From Tritrichomonas musculus (taxonomy: Eukaryota; Parabasalia; Tritrichomonadida; Tritrichomonadidae): a DNA stretch of 64,000 nucleotides. Position 1 is the stretch's first letter; the number at the start of each line of letters is the position of its first letter. A program made the position numbers and the translations under genes. Below the pieces are notes generated by a model. The model made no database searches and was not told where the DNA came from. It saw only the letters and a program-made list of their open reading frames with translations. The DNA is taken from NCBI GenBank assembly GCA_039105265.1, contig JAPFFF010000041.1:744001-808000 (forward strand), read 5' to 3'. Positions 20,138-30,817 of this stretch are shown here, piece after piece.

Positions 20138-21514
20138 TTATTCCTCAATTATGGACTTTTCTTCAATTTTGCCAAATAATTCAAAGCAGCACATTTCAAC
20201 ATAGTAATATTGGGAATTTGGATGCCCATTCCAGCTGATTCCTGTTTGATGGATCCGAACATAACGATAGAATTCTTTCCTTTCATTTGAAATTTTATAA
20301 GATGAAGTGATATAAGATCCATTCAAAGTTGAGTCATTTGAGTGACGATCAACTTCCTCCCACGATTTCCCATCATTTGAAACCTCGATGGCCCAATTCC
20401 TCAGGTGCCAGCCATTCTGTCCATCTCCACCTGACTTGATTGAATAGTCCGACAATTGAATTTGCATGTCTTTGAAGTCAAAGCAAACAAATATATCAGG
20501 CTGGTTCTTTGATTCATACACATTGGTTTTTTCAAAATCAACGAGATTCTTGGGATGAAGTGAGTTATTATCGTTGTAAATTGAATTTGATGTAATTTCA
20601 ATGGTTCCGTTATCGTGAATGTTTCCTCCTGTTTTTTTTGTCAAATATTTCAAGATGCCATCGAGCTCGCGTCCTTCTTCCAATTTGAATTCTCTATATT
20701 TATTTTGTTTGTTGTACCTCGTCCTGTCTCTCTGGGGTGAAATTGTGGAAGGCGCAAGTCGCTCGCAGACAGACCTCCATGTGTGTTGATTAACGTCTTC
20801 AAATTCAATTGTCTTGACAAATTTTTCAATGCTTTTCTCGCTTAGATTGTAGAACAATACGCTCGATAGCAAGTCTGAGTAAGAATGATCCTCAGCATAT
20901 AAATTCAAAACAAAATCAAGTAACGAATCTTCTTCTGAAATTTTCAATTGTTCTGAATCTATGATTTCTCTCAAAAAGTGGATTGGTAACTGCTTCATTT
21001 TATCTTTGGAAATGTCATCAAAATGGCTGGCAATGAATGATATAATTTCTGCAATATTAATCGTTGGTTGATCAATTTGTTCTGAAATGTTGATCGTAAG
21101 TCTCTCAATTGCTAAAAGACGATCAATGGCGTTTTCCGTTGAAAGTGGAGTCGTATATTCTGGATGTATTTTTAGATATTCGTTGATGTTTCCAAGTTTA
21201 AAAAAATATATAGAATATACTTTTCGATGTATTGAATCAAGTTGAATATGATCTTTTGTGCAAAGCTCTAAGAAGCTTTTGAAATAGTCTTCATCTTTAA
21301 GGTCAATGTCATTGTCATTATCATTTTTAGTATCAAAATAAAACTCATCTAAGCTTTCGTCAATATAATGAAAATTTCTGACTTTTGGTGATAGCAGATC
21401 TGCAACTATTCTAGGTATTTCATACCTTTTTCCATCAACAATAAATGTGAAATCCTTTTTGTATCTTTGAATTGGGATATCTTTAAAGTTAATGTAGCAA
21501 AAAGAGTATTCCAT
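20138..21514 (-). CDS. BTB-like + BACK-like + F5/8 type C domain protein, 458 aa
   Basis: Residues about 15-125 form a divergent BTB-like fold (DFTFIVDGKRYEIPRIVADLLSP). Residues 130-265 are helical and BACK-like (LPIHFLREIIDSEQLKISEEDSLLDFV). After a charged linker, residues 305-450 are an F5/8C (discoidin-like) domain: TGGNIHDNGTIEITSNS, HPKNLVDFEK, FVCFDFKDMQIQLSDYSIKS, EVSNDGKSWEEVD, CFELFGK. No signal peptide, so it is expected to be cytosolic. BTB mediates dimerisation or Cullin-3 binding in other eukaryotes; the discoidin-like domain would be the ligand-binding part. This architecture is expanded in trichomonads. The fragment at 12347-12859 is a diverged copy of its last third. Confidence 0.85.
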   Translation of the reverse strand: MEYSFCYINFKDIPIQRYKKDFTFIVDGKRYEIPRIVADLLSPKVRNFHYIDESLDEFYFDTKNDNDNDIDLKDEDYFKSFLELCTKDHIQLDSIHRKVYSIYFFKLGNINEYLKIHPEYTTPLSTENAIDRLLAIERLTINISEQIDQPTINIAEIISFIASHFDDISKDKMKQLPIHFLREIIDSEQLKISEEDSLLDFVLNLYAEDHSYSDLLSSVLFYNLSEKSIEKFVKTIEFEDVNQHTWRSVCERLAPSTISPQRDRTRYNKQNKYREFKLEEGRELDGILKYLTKKTGGNIHDNGTIEITSNSIYNDNNSLHPKNLVDFEKTNVYESKNQPDIFVCFDFKDMQIQLSDYSIKSGGDGQNGWHLRNWAIEVSNDGKSWEEVDRHSNDSTLNGSYITSSYKISNERKEFYRYVRIHQTGISWNGHPNSQYYYVEMCCFELFGKIEEKSIIEE

Positions 21515-21727
21515 AGAATTGACGAAATTTTTCCCTATAAGAATATTTTTTTTTCAGAAGTTTATTTAAATAGTATTCAATTATTGAATATAAAATTTTC
21601 TGATGATTCTAATATTTTTTTTCAGCCAAATAAGCATTTACAGCACGTTTTTTAACCAAATTTAGCGAGAATAGAGAATTTCAAAGCTTATAAGCCACTT
21701 TTAATAGGAGTTTTGCCTTAAAATTTA

Positions 21728-23451
21728 CAGTAGTGTTTTTAATATGGTAACGGTATTTAAAGTGGTAACGCTTTTTTTTTAGAAAAAAAAATTTAAAAAT
21801 ACAAAATTTAATTTTTTTCGACATAAAACAGAGTTTATTTAAATTAAATTATATAATAATATTTACCATTATTTATATGATATTAATCACAAGGTTGTGT
21901 ATCTATCTGTCTCAAATCACCAAAGTTTTTCGTCAATCAATGAAAAAAATTAAAGCATGATTATAAACATGTACATCAAAGTAATATTTTATTTAAGAAT
22001 ATAAACATATTATATATTATGAGAATATTAATAATTATTAATTAAATTTGTAAAAATAAAATTGTTGACTATAAAAAGGAGTATATCTTTGATATTTTGG
22101 AGACCGTTTACTTTTCATGATAAAGAATTGATTCATTTATCTATAAAATGCTGTTATTTATAAATAATATTTATAAAAACATATTTGCATTTAAAGATGT
22201 ATTTAACTTATTAGAAGTCAGAGTTGATTTTCATTCTGAGACTTATTGAGAGAACTTTTCCATCATCTTTCAATTTTGTGCTATCTTTATCCCGACAACA
22301 TAACAGATTACTGTAATTACAAATTAAAAATTAGTTAAAAACTATTAAAACATATTTATATATTGATATAATGCAATAAGATAATATGTTTTGCACAAGA
22401 TAATGGTTTATCTTCATCAATTGATAAACGTCCAAAAATTATAAACGAACAGCAAAACAAATATTCAAATTTTGTTTTTTTTAGACAATTTTTATCTCTT
22501 ATGTTTCAGCATTTTATATACATATTTATTTCATTAATAAATTTCATTGATACTTTTTCAAATTCGATTTTTATAGAAAAAATAATCATATTATAATCAT
22601 TAGATAATTCATCGTTTTTTATTATCAAAATCATTGAATTGATATAATATCGAACTAAAATTCGATATTACATCCTTTTGATTCTTTTTGGTGAGAAAGA
22701 GAAAAATTATGAAATTTTTTTGCTTACAACTATGTATTTTTCAGTTTTTGAGATCATTATAAGAATAGGAAACTTCTAGTATAGATTATTACTTTTATGT
22801 TATTATTTTAATAATACAGCGCAATAAACTATATATTTATATAATAAAGATAAATTGATCAATCTTCTAATTTAGGTTATAATTCAATTTAATTTGAGTC
22901 TTTCAAAGCATATTCATTTGACCTATAAAAAGCATTATGCTTGAGTTAAAAGTAAATAGTATAGTAAAATAATAAAATTCTTCTAATATACAATCAAATA
23001 TAAAAAGGATTTAAGGAAATAATCAAAAGCACTCAGAAGAATTTTTTATTTTGTATAAACACTTATGAAAATGGTTACATTTTTTAAATAATTTTTATTT
23101 TTCAAAAGAAAGTATTTATCATTTATAATTAAATGATGAATAAATTATGAATGATGAATAGATGCTAAACTAATTATATAAGAAAATATCAAAAATTTTA
23201 AAAAGGTAATGAAGTAATTTGATTTTAACTTTTTAAATTGGTTGATGAAAAACTTTGGTGATTTGAGACAGATAGATACACAACCTTGTGATTAATATCA
23301 TATAAATAATGGTAAATATTATTATATAATTTAATTTAAATAAACTCTGTTTTATGTCGAAAAAAATTAAATTTTGTATTTTTAAATTTTTTTTTTCTAA
23401 AAAAAAAGCGTTACCACTTTAAATACCGTTACCATATTAAAAACACTACTG
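21728..23451. mobile_element. non-autonomous Tc1/mariner-type element with about 215-bp inverted repeats
   Basis: Begins CAGTAGTG and ends CACTACTG, flanked by TA (21726-21727; 23452-23453). Arms 21728-21942 and 23237-23451 are nearly identical reverse complements, including ATGGTAACGGTATTTAAAG and the CTCAAATCACCAAAG inner part. The TA duplication with CAGT/ACTG termini fits the Tc1/mariner/pogo group. The 1.3-kb core is AT-rich and shows no transposase frame. Long near-identical arms suggest a recent insertion. Confidence 0.85.
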
Positions 23452-23606
23452 TAAGTAATTTGACCAAAATGTGATAAAATTTGATAAAAATTTGATTCTT
23501 AGGTAGTTTTATTAGTATTATGAATTAAATATTATATAAATTCTCTATTGAAAGCCCAAGGGCATTGAATAATCTCGAATTCACGAATTATTATATTCTC
23601 AAAGTA

Positions 23607-24004
23607 GAGTGAGGAGAATAATATGTAAACGGGAGAATAATATGTAAACGGGAGAATAATATGTAAACGGGAGAATAATATGTAAACGGGAGAATAATAT
23701 GTAAACGCTTCTGAAAAAGTATGAAAATGAAGGAGAAAGGCATTATCCGCTTTCTTTTAGTTAGTTTAATTATTATACATTATCATTTTAATTTGAATCA
23801 CTATATAATAAATTACAAAAACAAAAAGTAATAAAGATAATTTAGAGTTTTTTTATCAATTTTTTTCAAATAAATTTTTTATTATTTCTATTAATTAATT
23901 CAAAAAAATTTTATATCTTAAACTTTTTCTGTAGCGTTTACCTATTATTCTCCCGTTTACATATAAATTAAAGTAAACGGATGCTTGTTTAATTCCCCTC
24001 ACTC
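23607..24004. mobile_element. TA-flanked MITE with 19-bp tandem repeats inside its left arm
   Basis: Left end GAGTGAGGAGAAT after TA (23605-23606); right end ATTCCCCTCACTC before TA (24005-24006). The left arm carries five direct copies of GGGAGAATAATATGTAAAC (or its first variant) at about 23614-23706; the right arm holds one inverted copy near 23935-23962 plus a GTAAACGG remnant. About 400 bp, no ORF. Confidence 0.75.
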
Positions 24005-24333
24005 TATATTGAATTAAAGTTGTTTATAATTATCACTTTTGATAAAAACCGCAAATAATTACTTCAAAAAATTGATAATACTTTCAAAATCTCTCAAAAA
24101 AATTGAGAGGTATGGTAACGAATACTAATGTTTTATAAATAAAGCGACCTATAGCTTAATATTCATCGTTTGAAGCTAGAGATGCTATTAAAAAATCAAT
24201 AAGTAAAAATTTTATGGTGAAAACAATTATTTTGATGACAATTAATAATTTTATTTTTGCAATATAAAAAAGATAAAAATTAAATACAATATTTACTTTA
24301 TATCTGTGAAACAAAAAAAAATCCGTATTGAAA

Positions 24334-24846
24334 TTATATTAATAAAGCAGAAATACGATATTGTTTTTGTATATTTTCAAGACTTTCTGATTCGCTATTA
24401 GAACTTTGCTCGTTTGGCATTGGTGAAGTATGATTTTCACTGTTTTTAGAAGCAAGAAACAAGCATCCTTTTTTATATGAATATGTTTTGCATAGATGGC
24501 GATACCACCTATTTTTGACATTTGCTCCTGACCTTCCAGGAATATGTCGTGATATTTCAACCCATTTAGGTCCAATTTTCGTCAAAAGGGCTAATAATTG
24601 TTCATCTTCCTCAATATCCCAAGGTTTATTACTTTGTGGTACCGCTAAATAGTTACAATATCTATCTCTGCATTGTTTTGCAGTTCTCCCTGGCATCGAT
24701 TCTGCGATTTTTGCCCAGTCATGAGAACCAATTTTGTATATTAAAAACAATAAATTATCGTCTTCCTGTTGTGTAAACTTTCTCCTTCCTTTTGGCATAG
24801 AAGTTTGATAATTTTCGCAGTAAAACGATGATTGATATACTTCCAT
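24334..24846 (-). CDS. R2R3 Myb DNA-binding protein, 170 aa
   Basis: Two Myb repeats: R2 about residues 20-68 (GRRKFTQQEDDNLLFLIYK, W at DWAKIAESMPGRTAKQCRDRY) and R3 about 73-120 (KPWDIEEDEQLLALL, KWVEISRHIPGRSGANVKNRW). As in many trichomonad Mybs, the first Trp of each repeat is partly replaced by F or W variants. The recognition helices (TAKQCRDRY and SGANVKNRW) are intact, so it should bind Myb-type sites (TAAC cores). The tail is short, Ser-rich and acidic. It starts at ATG 24846, close behind TTTATACA. It is a close paralog of 26879-27397, same strand, 2 kb apart. Confidence 0.92.
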   Translation of the reverse strand: MEVYQSSFYCENYQTSMPKGRRKFTQQEDDNLLFLIYKIGSHDWAKIAESMPGRTAKQCRDRYCNYLAVPQSNKPWDIEEDEQLLALLTKIGPKWVEISRHIPGRSGANVKNRWYRHLCKTYSYKKGCLFLASKNSENHTSPMPNEQSSNSESESLENIQKQYRISALLI

Positions 24847-26878
24847 TGTATAAACCTCTGAATTATATGATGAATCTGATAAAAAAGGGTTCTTTTATCA
24901 AAATGAAGCAGAAATTAAAGGTTATTATCTTTTAATTCAAAATTGAATACTTAAAAAAAACCATTTATCACAATTTTCAATTTCAAAAAAAACCGATCTT
25001 CAGAAAATACTATCTTTATCATATCAATAAAAAAATGAAAATAAATTAAAAATGAAGAGAATTTTTAAAAATTTGAAAATAGGTTTAATGATTGTAAACT
25101 ATTTGATTTTTATTTGAATTTATTTTTCTGCTTAAATCTTCTCATATTTTTATTGTTTTTATTTATTATCCAAAATATTCAAGTCCTATGAATTCGAAAA
25201 TTATCTAAGAATCCTTTAAAATGAAAAAACAAAAAAAATGGATTTAATAAATATGAATAACATTATATCAAATATATAATTATAATAAGAAAATGAAAAG
25301 AGAATATATTGAAAATATCATTATTACTGAATTGATTTGATATTTAAAAAATAATAATCATTACAAAATCAAAACAATATATATATATTTTATATTTGAT
25401 TTTTATTAAAAATAATTTGAGCTTGAATTTCCAAATGGTTGATATAGAAAATTAAGTAAGAAAATCAAAGAGATTAAAAATAGATTAAAAGGATATAACA
25501 TAACTTAAAATTTAACAAATTTAAAAGAACAAAATTGAAAAAACTAAAATCAAAAGTAATTTATATAGGAACTTTTAACAGTCCAGGACAATTATGGAAT
25601 ATTTAGATATGAATAATCTTTTTTGAAATGCGATCAAATAAATTCATTATCAAATGATGATAAAATATTTTTGAAGCAAAAGATATACAATACTACTTAC
25701 TTTAAATATGAATATAAATTGAACAGTATTATAATATTAACAAATGAATTCACTAAAAAAAAAAAAAAAAAAAAAAGCATAAAGTATAACAATGTTCTAA
25801 CATGAGAAACGAATGGCAGCATTTTTTTTTTTTTTTACTTTTTACGCAAAAGTTTTGACATCAATCTCGATTATTTTTTGAAAGATCACACAATATATTC
25901 AAAATTTTGAATAGAATAAAAAAACCTTTTTACAGAAATTATTTACCGTATAACTGTCAGAGCGATATTCTTTTATTTTTGTGATCTATTTTATATATAT
26001 ATATATATATAAAATTGATTTTATTTTAAAAAAAATTGTGATAATAGGTTTTTTTGATCATTCAAATTTGATAGCAAAAATTCAAATTCAATTATTTTTT
26101 CAATTGTAAAAGATTGATATATTTTTATGAAATAACAAGAATATTATTCACAAATTATGAACCCTTTAATGTTAAACGATGCAACTATTGCAAATTTTAT
26201 ATATATTTATTAATATGAGTATGTTTTTTTTTAAAAAAAAAAAATAAAATAATATTTTTGAATAATATAAAATTACTTTTGCATATTTTCATTATATTGG
26301 TTTTATATATATCAGTTCAATACTCATAAAATGTATTTTTATTGATTTGTAAAAAATTTGATAAATTCAAAAAAAAAAAAAAAAAATATCATGCATTTAA
26401 GAAAATACTTCATCGTTTAATATTCAATGTCATCTTAATTATTATCCTGTATGAATAGTGTTCATTTAGAGAGATTTCTAATATATTTGCATATCAGAAA
26501 ATCAATTTTGAATTAATTCAAAAAATTGATATCATCCAAAAAGTTCCACCTCAAAAAATTTCCTTTCAAATGCTAAATAAACTATTTAAAAAATAATCTA
26601 CATTAATTAAGAACCATTTTTCCTTCAAAAGTTGATATTAGCAACGTTCTTTCAATATGAATTTTTATTTTTTGTCAATTCTGATACATCCAGACTAATT
26701 ATATAAATAGTATAGCTCAAAATAATTATATCTGAGATATAAATTTTAAAATTTCGTTATATGTTTTTATGATATTTGATAAAAATAATTAAAAATATCA
26801 ATATTAGTTTCCCAATCTATTTTAGGTTATTAATCTATTTAATTATAATAAAGATAATAATTTACTTCTATAGAATTT
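24847..26878. other. AT-rich spacer, simple repeats only
   Basis: Homopolymer A runs (about 25757-25777, 26371-26387), T runs and an (AT)n tract near 25989-26010. No gene supported. Confidence 0.65.
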
Positions 26879-27397
26879 TTATATTAACATTGCGGCAATT
26901 GTATATTGTTCTTTGATTTTCGTTGAATTAATATTAGTGAAGTTTGTACATTTCTCGATTGGTTGTTTTTTTATTTGGCATTCATTAGCAGACTTTAATA
27001 TTCCAAGTTTTCCATTCTCATATGTAAAATGTTTAGACAAATGCTTGTACCACCTATTTTTTACATTATTTCCAGATCTTCCTGGGAGATGCTTCGATAT
27101 TTCTACCCATTTAGGTCCAATTATTGACAATATAGACAAAAGTTTATCATCTTCTTCTTTTATCCAAGGTTCTTTCTTTTGTGGTTCTGACAAATAATTG
27201 AAATATCTATCTCTGCATTGTTTGGCACTTCTTCCTGGCATTGATTCTGCAATTTTCATCCAATCACATGAGCCAATTGAGTAAATTAAAAATAATAAAT
27301 GCTCATCTTCTTGTGGTGTAAATTTCTTTCTGCACTTTGAACATGTGAACATATAATTGTCATTTATAGTAATGTTTGGTAGTATAGACATATTCAT
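26879..27397 (-). CDS. R2R3 Myb DNA-binding protein, 172 aa
   Basis: Same architecture as the 24334-24846 gene: R2 with KKFTPQEDEHLLFLIYS, DWMKIAESMPGRSAKQCRDRY; R3 with EPWIKEEDDKLLSIL, KWVEISKHLPGRSGNNVKNRW. The N-terminus differs (CXXC-like pair CSKCRKK near residue 18-24). The short Lys/Asn-rich tail ends with the same hydrophobic Ile/Ala/Leu-Ile signature as its paralog (AAMLI against SALLI), so the last residues may be a conserved docking motif. Upstream on the minus strand, TAACGA-type sites lie about 310 and 430 bp from the start (27707-27714 and 27819-27826), a sequence known to bind T. vaginalis Myb1. The two genes look like a tandem duplication that has diverged. Confidence 0.92.
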   Translation of the reverse strand: MNMSILPNITINDNYMFTCSKCRKKFTPQEDEHLLFLIYSIGSCDWMKIAESMPGRSAKQCRDRYFNYLSEPQKKEPWIKEEDDKLLSILSIIGPKWVEISKHLPGRSGNNVKNRWYKHLSKHFTYENGKLGILKSANECQIKKQPIEKCTNFTNINSTKIKEQYTIAAMLI

Positions 27398-30094
27398 TTT
27401 TTTTATTTAAACTAATTGTGATTGTATTCAAACTTTTAAACTTTCCTATGAAAAAGTTAAACTTTTCTATGAAAAAAAAGTATTATTATTTTGTTCGAAC
27501 TCCAGTTTTTAATTGAAATGTGGAGTTTAATTGAAAACTTTTCATACAAATAAAAAAAAAAATGTTTAATTATTTTCTTTTTTTATACATCGCTTATCGC
27601 TATTTTATTTTGAAATAAAAAAATTTAAGTAAACAGCATTGAAAAATTGAAATTATTTTATCTTCTCGTAATTCTCAAAAAGTCAAAAAATAAAAAAAAA
27701 AAAAAAAACGGTAACGAATGTTGAAACATTTTACAAAAATGATTTTGCAAATGATTTTTCTTAAATTGTGCCAACAATAAATCATCAAAAAAGAGTAATT
27801 TTATTGTTTCCCAAAATTTCGTTAGCAAGTTATTATTAATAAAAACATAAAAAAAAAAGTTTGATCAAACTTTGATTAATGACTAATGAGTGTCATTGAT
27901 CGATCCTAGTTCTTCCATTTAGATGGTTTTATATGAAGAATGAACAGGAAAATTGCAATTATTGATAGATAAATTGAATTTTCAAGTTTGAGAAATGAAA
28001 TGTCTCAAAATTTGATAGACTTCAAAAAGGACGAAACCGCATACCTTTTACATCGGCTTTTTATGTATTCAAAAGAATTGAACAAATAATAACAGAAATT
28101 AAATGCAATAGGAATTAGGCCAAATATAAATACAAAAAAGAAAAAAGCAATAAAAAGCAATATAAACAACCAAATATCTTTTAAAAAATTGAATTAGAAT
28201 TCAAAACAAACATACTCATTTATTACAAAAGGGTTTTATCAACGAAACATTTATGGCTTGCAAGTACTAGTCAAATTCGACATATCGCCTGGTTGTTCGC
28301 TAATTTGAGATTTTAAAGCATCATCGATATTCTTCAACGAATAGATTGATTATGAACTATCAAAAACGAAGCCTATCAGAAACCTTACAATTCAAAATTA
28401 TAAATGTATCGAAATGAAACTGACTTTTCAAAAGGATAGAAAGGAAAAAATCGAGTCTCCATTCATTTTTCCATATTAATTTACATATCTTCCATTAGAT
28501 TTAGGATCTGATGCAATTGCTAATACAAAACCTTTTACTTTTTTTAAACAGCACCGATTTTTATCAATATTTTTACTTTTATTCAAGATATATTAAAAAT
28601 TCCCTAAAAATTGTTTTACCTCATTTTTATTTGAGTTTTCTGAAATTTTTTATTCAAAAACAAAATTTCAATTCAGTTTTAGTCTTGAACAACTTAAAAA
28701 AAGTCAAGGATGTTGAAGATAATTATTTTACTAATATTAGAAGTCCTGGTTTATATCAATTAGATAAAAATAATATTGTTTTTTGTTTAAAATAAATAAT
28801 TTTTTTAATTAATCTTTCTATCATTTTATCTTTCTTTTCTTTTTTTGAAAGTTTTAAAAAAAATTTGAATGTTGTAAAAGGTATGCGGTTTCGTCCTTTT
28901 TAAAAAACGGTTATTGTAAAAGGTATGCGGTTTCGTCCTTTTTTAAGTCTATCCAAAATTTTACGGAGAAAATTTTCAAAATATCTTTATTTTAAACTTC
29001 AAAATAATGATAAGCAATCTAATAAAGATATATAACATCAACTCTGTATGATAACAACAAAATTCACAGTTTTAGAAGAAATATTAATAATCTGACTAAT
29101 AAATGTGGCTAAAATGTCTCTGATAAAAAAGTTTTAAACATAACTTGCCTCAGTAACTATGAAAGCAATTATGCCAAAATTGATGTAGATTATTGGTTTG
29201 AGTTTGTGTACAATATATTGGTTGGAATTAAAAATTGAACTTATATATTGTATAATTTTATCATTTTGATTTTATATATGTATAATTTTATATTTTTTGT
29301 CAAATAAATATTATAATTTTTTGCACTATATATTAAGATATATGTGAAAAAAAAGTTTCAAAATTTTTATTTAAAAAGTTTCAAAATTTTTGCGTTTTCT
29401 GATATTTGTCCCTAGGCATGGAGAATTGGTATTAAGCAATTTAAAGTTATTAATGGGGGAAAGTAAAAGAAGAGTATATGTTTCTGTTTACAAATTCAAG
29501 ATATTAAAAAAAAAATTAAGTTATAAATAATATTGATTTTACCAGAAATTAAAATTAAAAATGTATCAATCATGAAATCATGATTCTAAATATTTGTCAA
29601 TCATCCAATCATTGCCGAATTTATTGTGTATTCAATATTAGATATAAATAATAAAGATAATATAACTATATTCAGAGATCTTGCAGAGAAATTCTTACTT
29701 GCCTAAGATTTGAAATTGGCTGGAACCAAATAAAAACGATTTAATGATTTTAAAAAATTAAAAAAGTTATTTTTCAGATTACAATATTTAGAACCATATT
29801 TTTAATGAAGTACTTATCATTCACAACAATATGAATTTTTAATCTGTAACAATTGATTTATATTTTTTGGAGTTTTATTTATAATTACGGTTTAGGTGAA
29901 ATAATGATGAATAATATTGACCTTACTATTTTTTGATACGTAAATTTTTGAGTATTGCATATAAAAATAAAAGGTTATCAAAATGTTAGATGAATATTAA
30001 CGCTAATAGTATTTAGGAGAGATTTTATTAATAAAAAAATCTTATAAATATAAACAAATATGTATATATTATTATGCTGATTGATTAGCTTATT
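27398..30094. other. AT-rich spacer with one inverted-repeat element
   Basis: Contains the element at 28018-28949. Otherwise no gene-length frame; 29395-29520 has short open stretches that I do not trust. Confidence 0.6.
28018..28949. mobile_element. TA-flanked element with GACTT...AAGTC ends, right end duplicated
   Basis: Left arm GACTTCAAAAAGGACG followed by AAACCGCATACCTTTTACA (28018-28052), preceded by TA. The right end carries the reverse complement twice in tandem (28873-28905 and 28915-28949), then TA. 932 bp. A 94-residue frame at 28511-28795 inside is open (ends RSPGLYQLDKNNIVFCLK) but unrecognised; it could be a transposase remnant. Confidence 0.7.
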
Positions 30095-30817
30095 TTATCT
30101 TTTACATTTCTCCATATCATTCATCCAGTTGTCGCATATACTAAATTCAACAGTTTGAAGTTGGCATTGAAAAATTGAATTTTCTTTGGTTGCTTCTTTT
30201 GACGAATCAAAAATCCTCATTTCTCCATAATAAATAGCAACGCAATAAACAAGAGAAGCCTGGATGATTCCGATTAAATAAAAAATCCAATTAACGAGTC
30301 CACAAAAGTTTGATATTTTACACATCAGGAGGCCAAATACAGAGCCAATAAAGTTTAAGTGCTGGGCGAAAACAGAGATGCCAAGAGTTGTTTGGGCCGA
30401 AATGCAAGTATACAATAATGGAATATATGAAAGAAGAGAGATAATTGGATTGATCCATTTGGTATATTCAATTGTATGTGGCCAATTATAGCTTATAAAC
30501 ATTATATAAAATGGTAATGTAAGCCAAAGCAAGAACAATAAATAACGATTATAGATTGCAATTTGGATTGTACTGACAATTGACGTGAATAAGAGCAAAA
30601 TACCTGAGAGTTGTATTGGAAAAGGGAGTCCTTCTACGGCGGAATTGGCAACTAAAAAAGATAATGAAAACACTCTCATTATAACAAAAGTATTACTAAA
30701 CCCTTTGGTTGATCGTCGTTTAAAATTGAGATATAGCTGCGGGAAGTTGCAAAGGAAATAAATAAATGCTGCTAAATTGCCAAACAAGCATGCAATATCA
30801 TCGCGTGTTGAAAACAT
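30095..30817 (-). CDS. PQ-loop repeat membrane protein, 240 aa
   Basis: About seven hydrophobic segments. The first PQ-loop is clear near residues 24-45: NFPQLYLNFKRRSTKGFS, the canonical PQLxxNxxxxSTxG layout. A second, degenerate loop (YIPLLYTCISAQTTLG, about residues 131-146) has Pro-Leu in place of Pro-Gln. The length and 7-TM plan fit the cystinosin/PQLC2/MPDU1 family, which exports amino acids from lysosome-like organelles or acts in the ER. Which member this is cannot be told from sequence alone. The C-terminal 45 residues are soluble and charged. The start is the first ATG, directly followed by a short polar N-terminus as usual in the family. The gene stands alone. Confidence 0.88.
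   Translation of the reverse strand: MFSTRDDIACLFGNLAAFIYFLCNFPQLYLNFKRRSTKGFSNTFVIMRVFSLSFLVANSAVEGLPFPIQLSGILLLFTSIVSTIQIAIYNRYLLFLLWLTLPFYIMFISYNWPHTIEYTKWINPIISLLSYIPLLYTCISAQTTLGISVFAQHLNFIGSVFGLLMCKISNFCGLVNWIFYLIGIIQASLVYCVAIYYGEMRIFDSSKEATKENSIFQCQLQTVEFSICDNWMNDMEKCKR

Larger units (their letters stand above)
21515..24333. other. long spacer made mainly of two DNA elements
   Basis: Contains the 1.72-kb mariner-like element (21728-23451) and the 0.4-kb element 23607-24004. No host gene is supported. Confidence 0.7.

Noticed and set aside
23614-23706. Five 19-bp direct repeats considered as a CRISPR-like array
   Set aside because: The units abut without spacers and sit inside a MITE arm in a eukaryotic genome.
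25623-25805. 60-residue ORF ending in a Lys run
   Set aside because: The Lys run comes from an A homopolymer; the rest is AT-biased without coding character.
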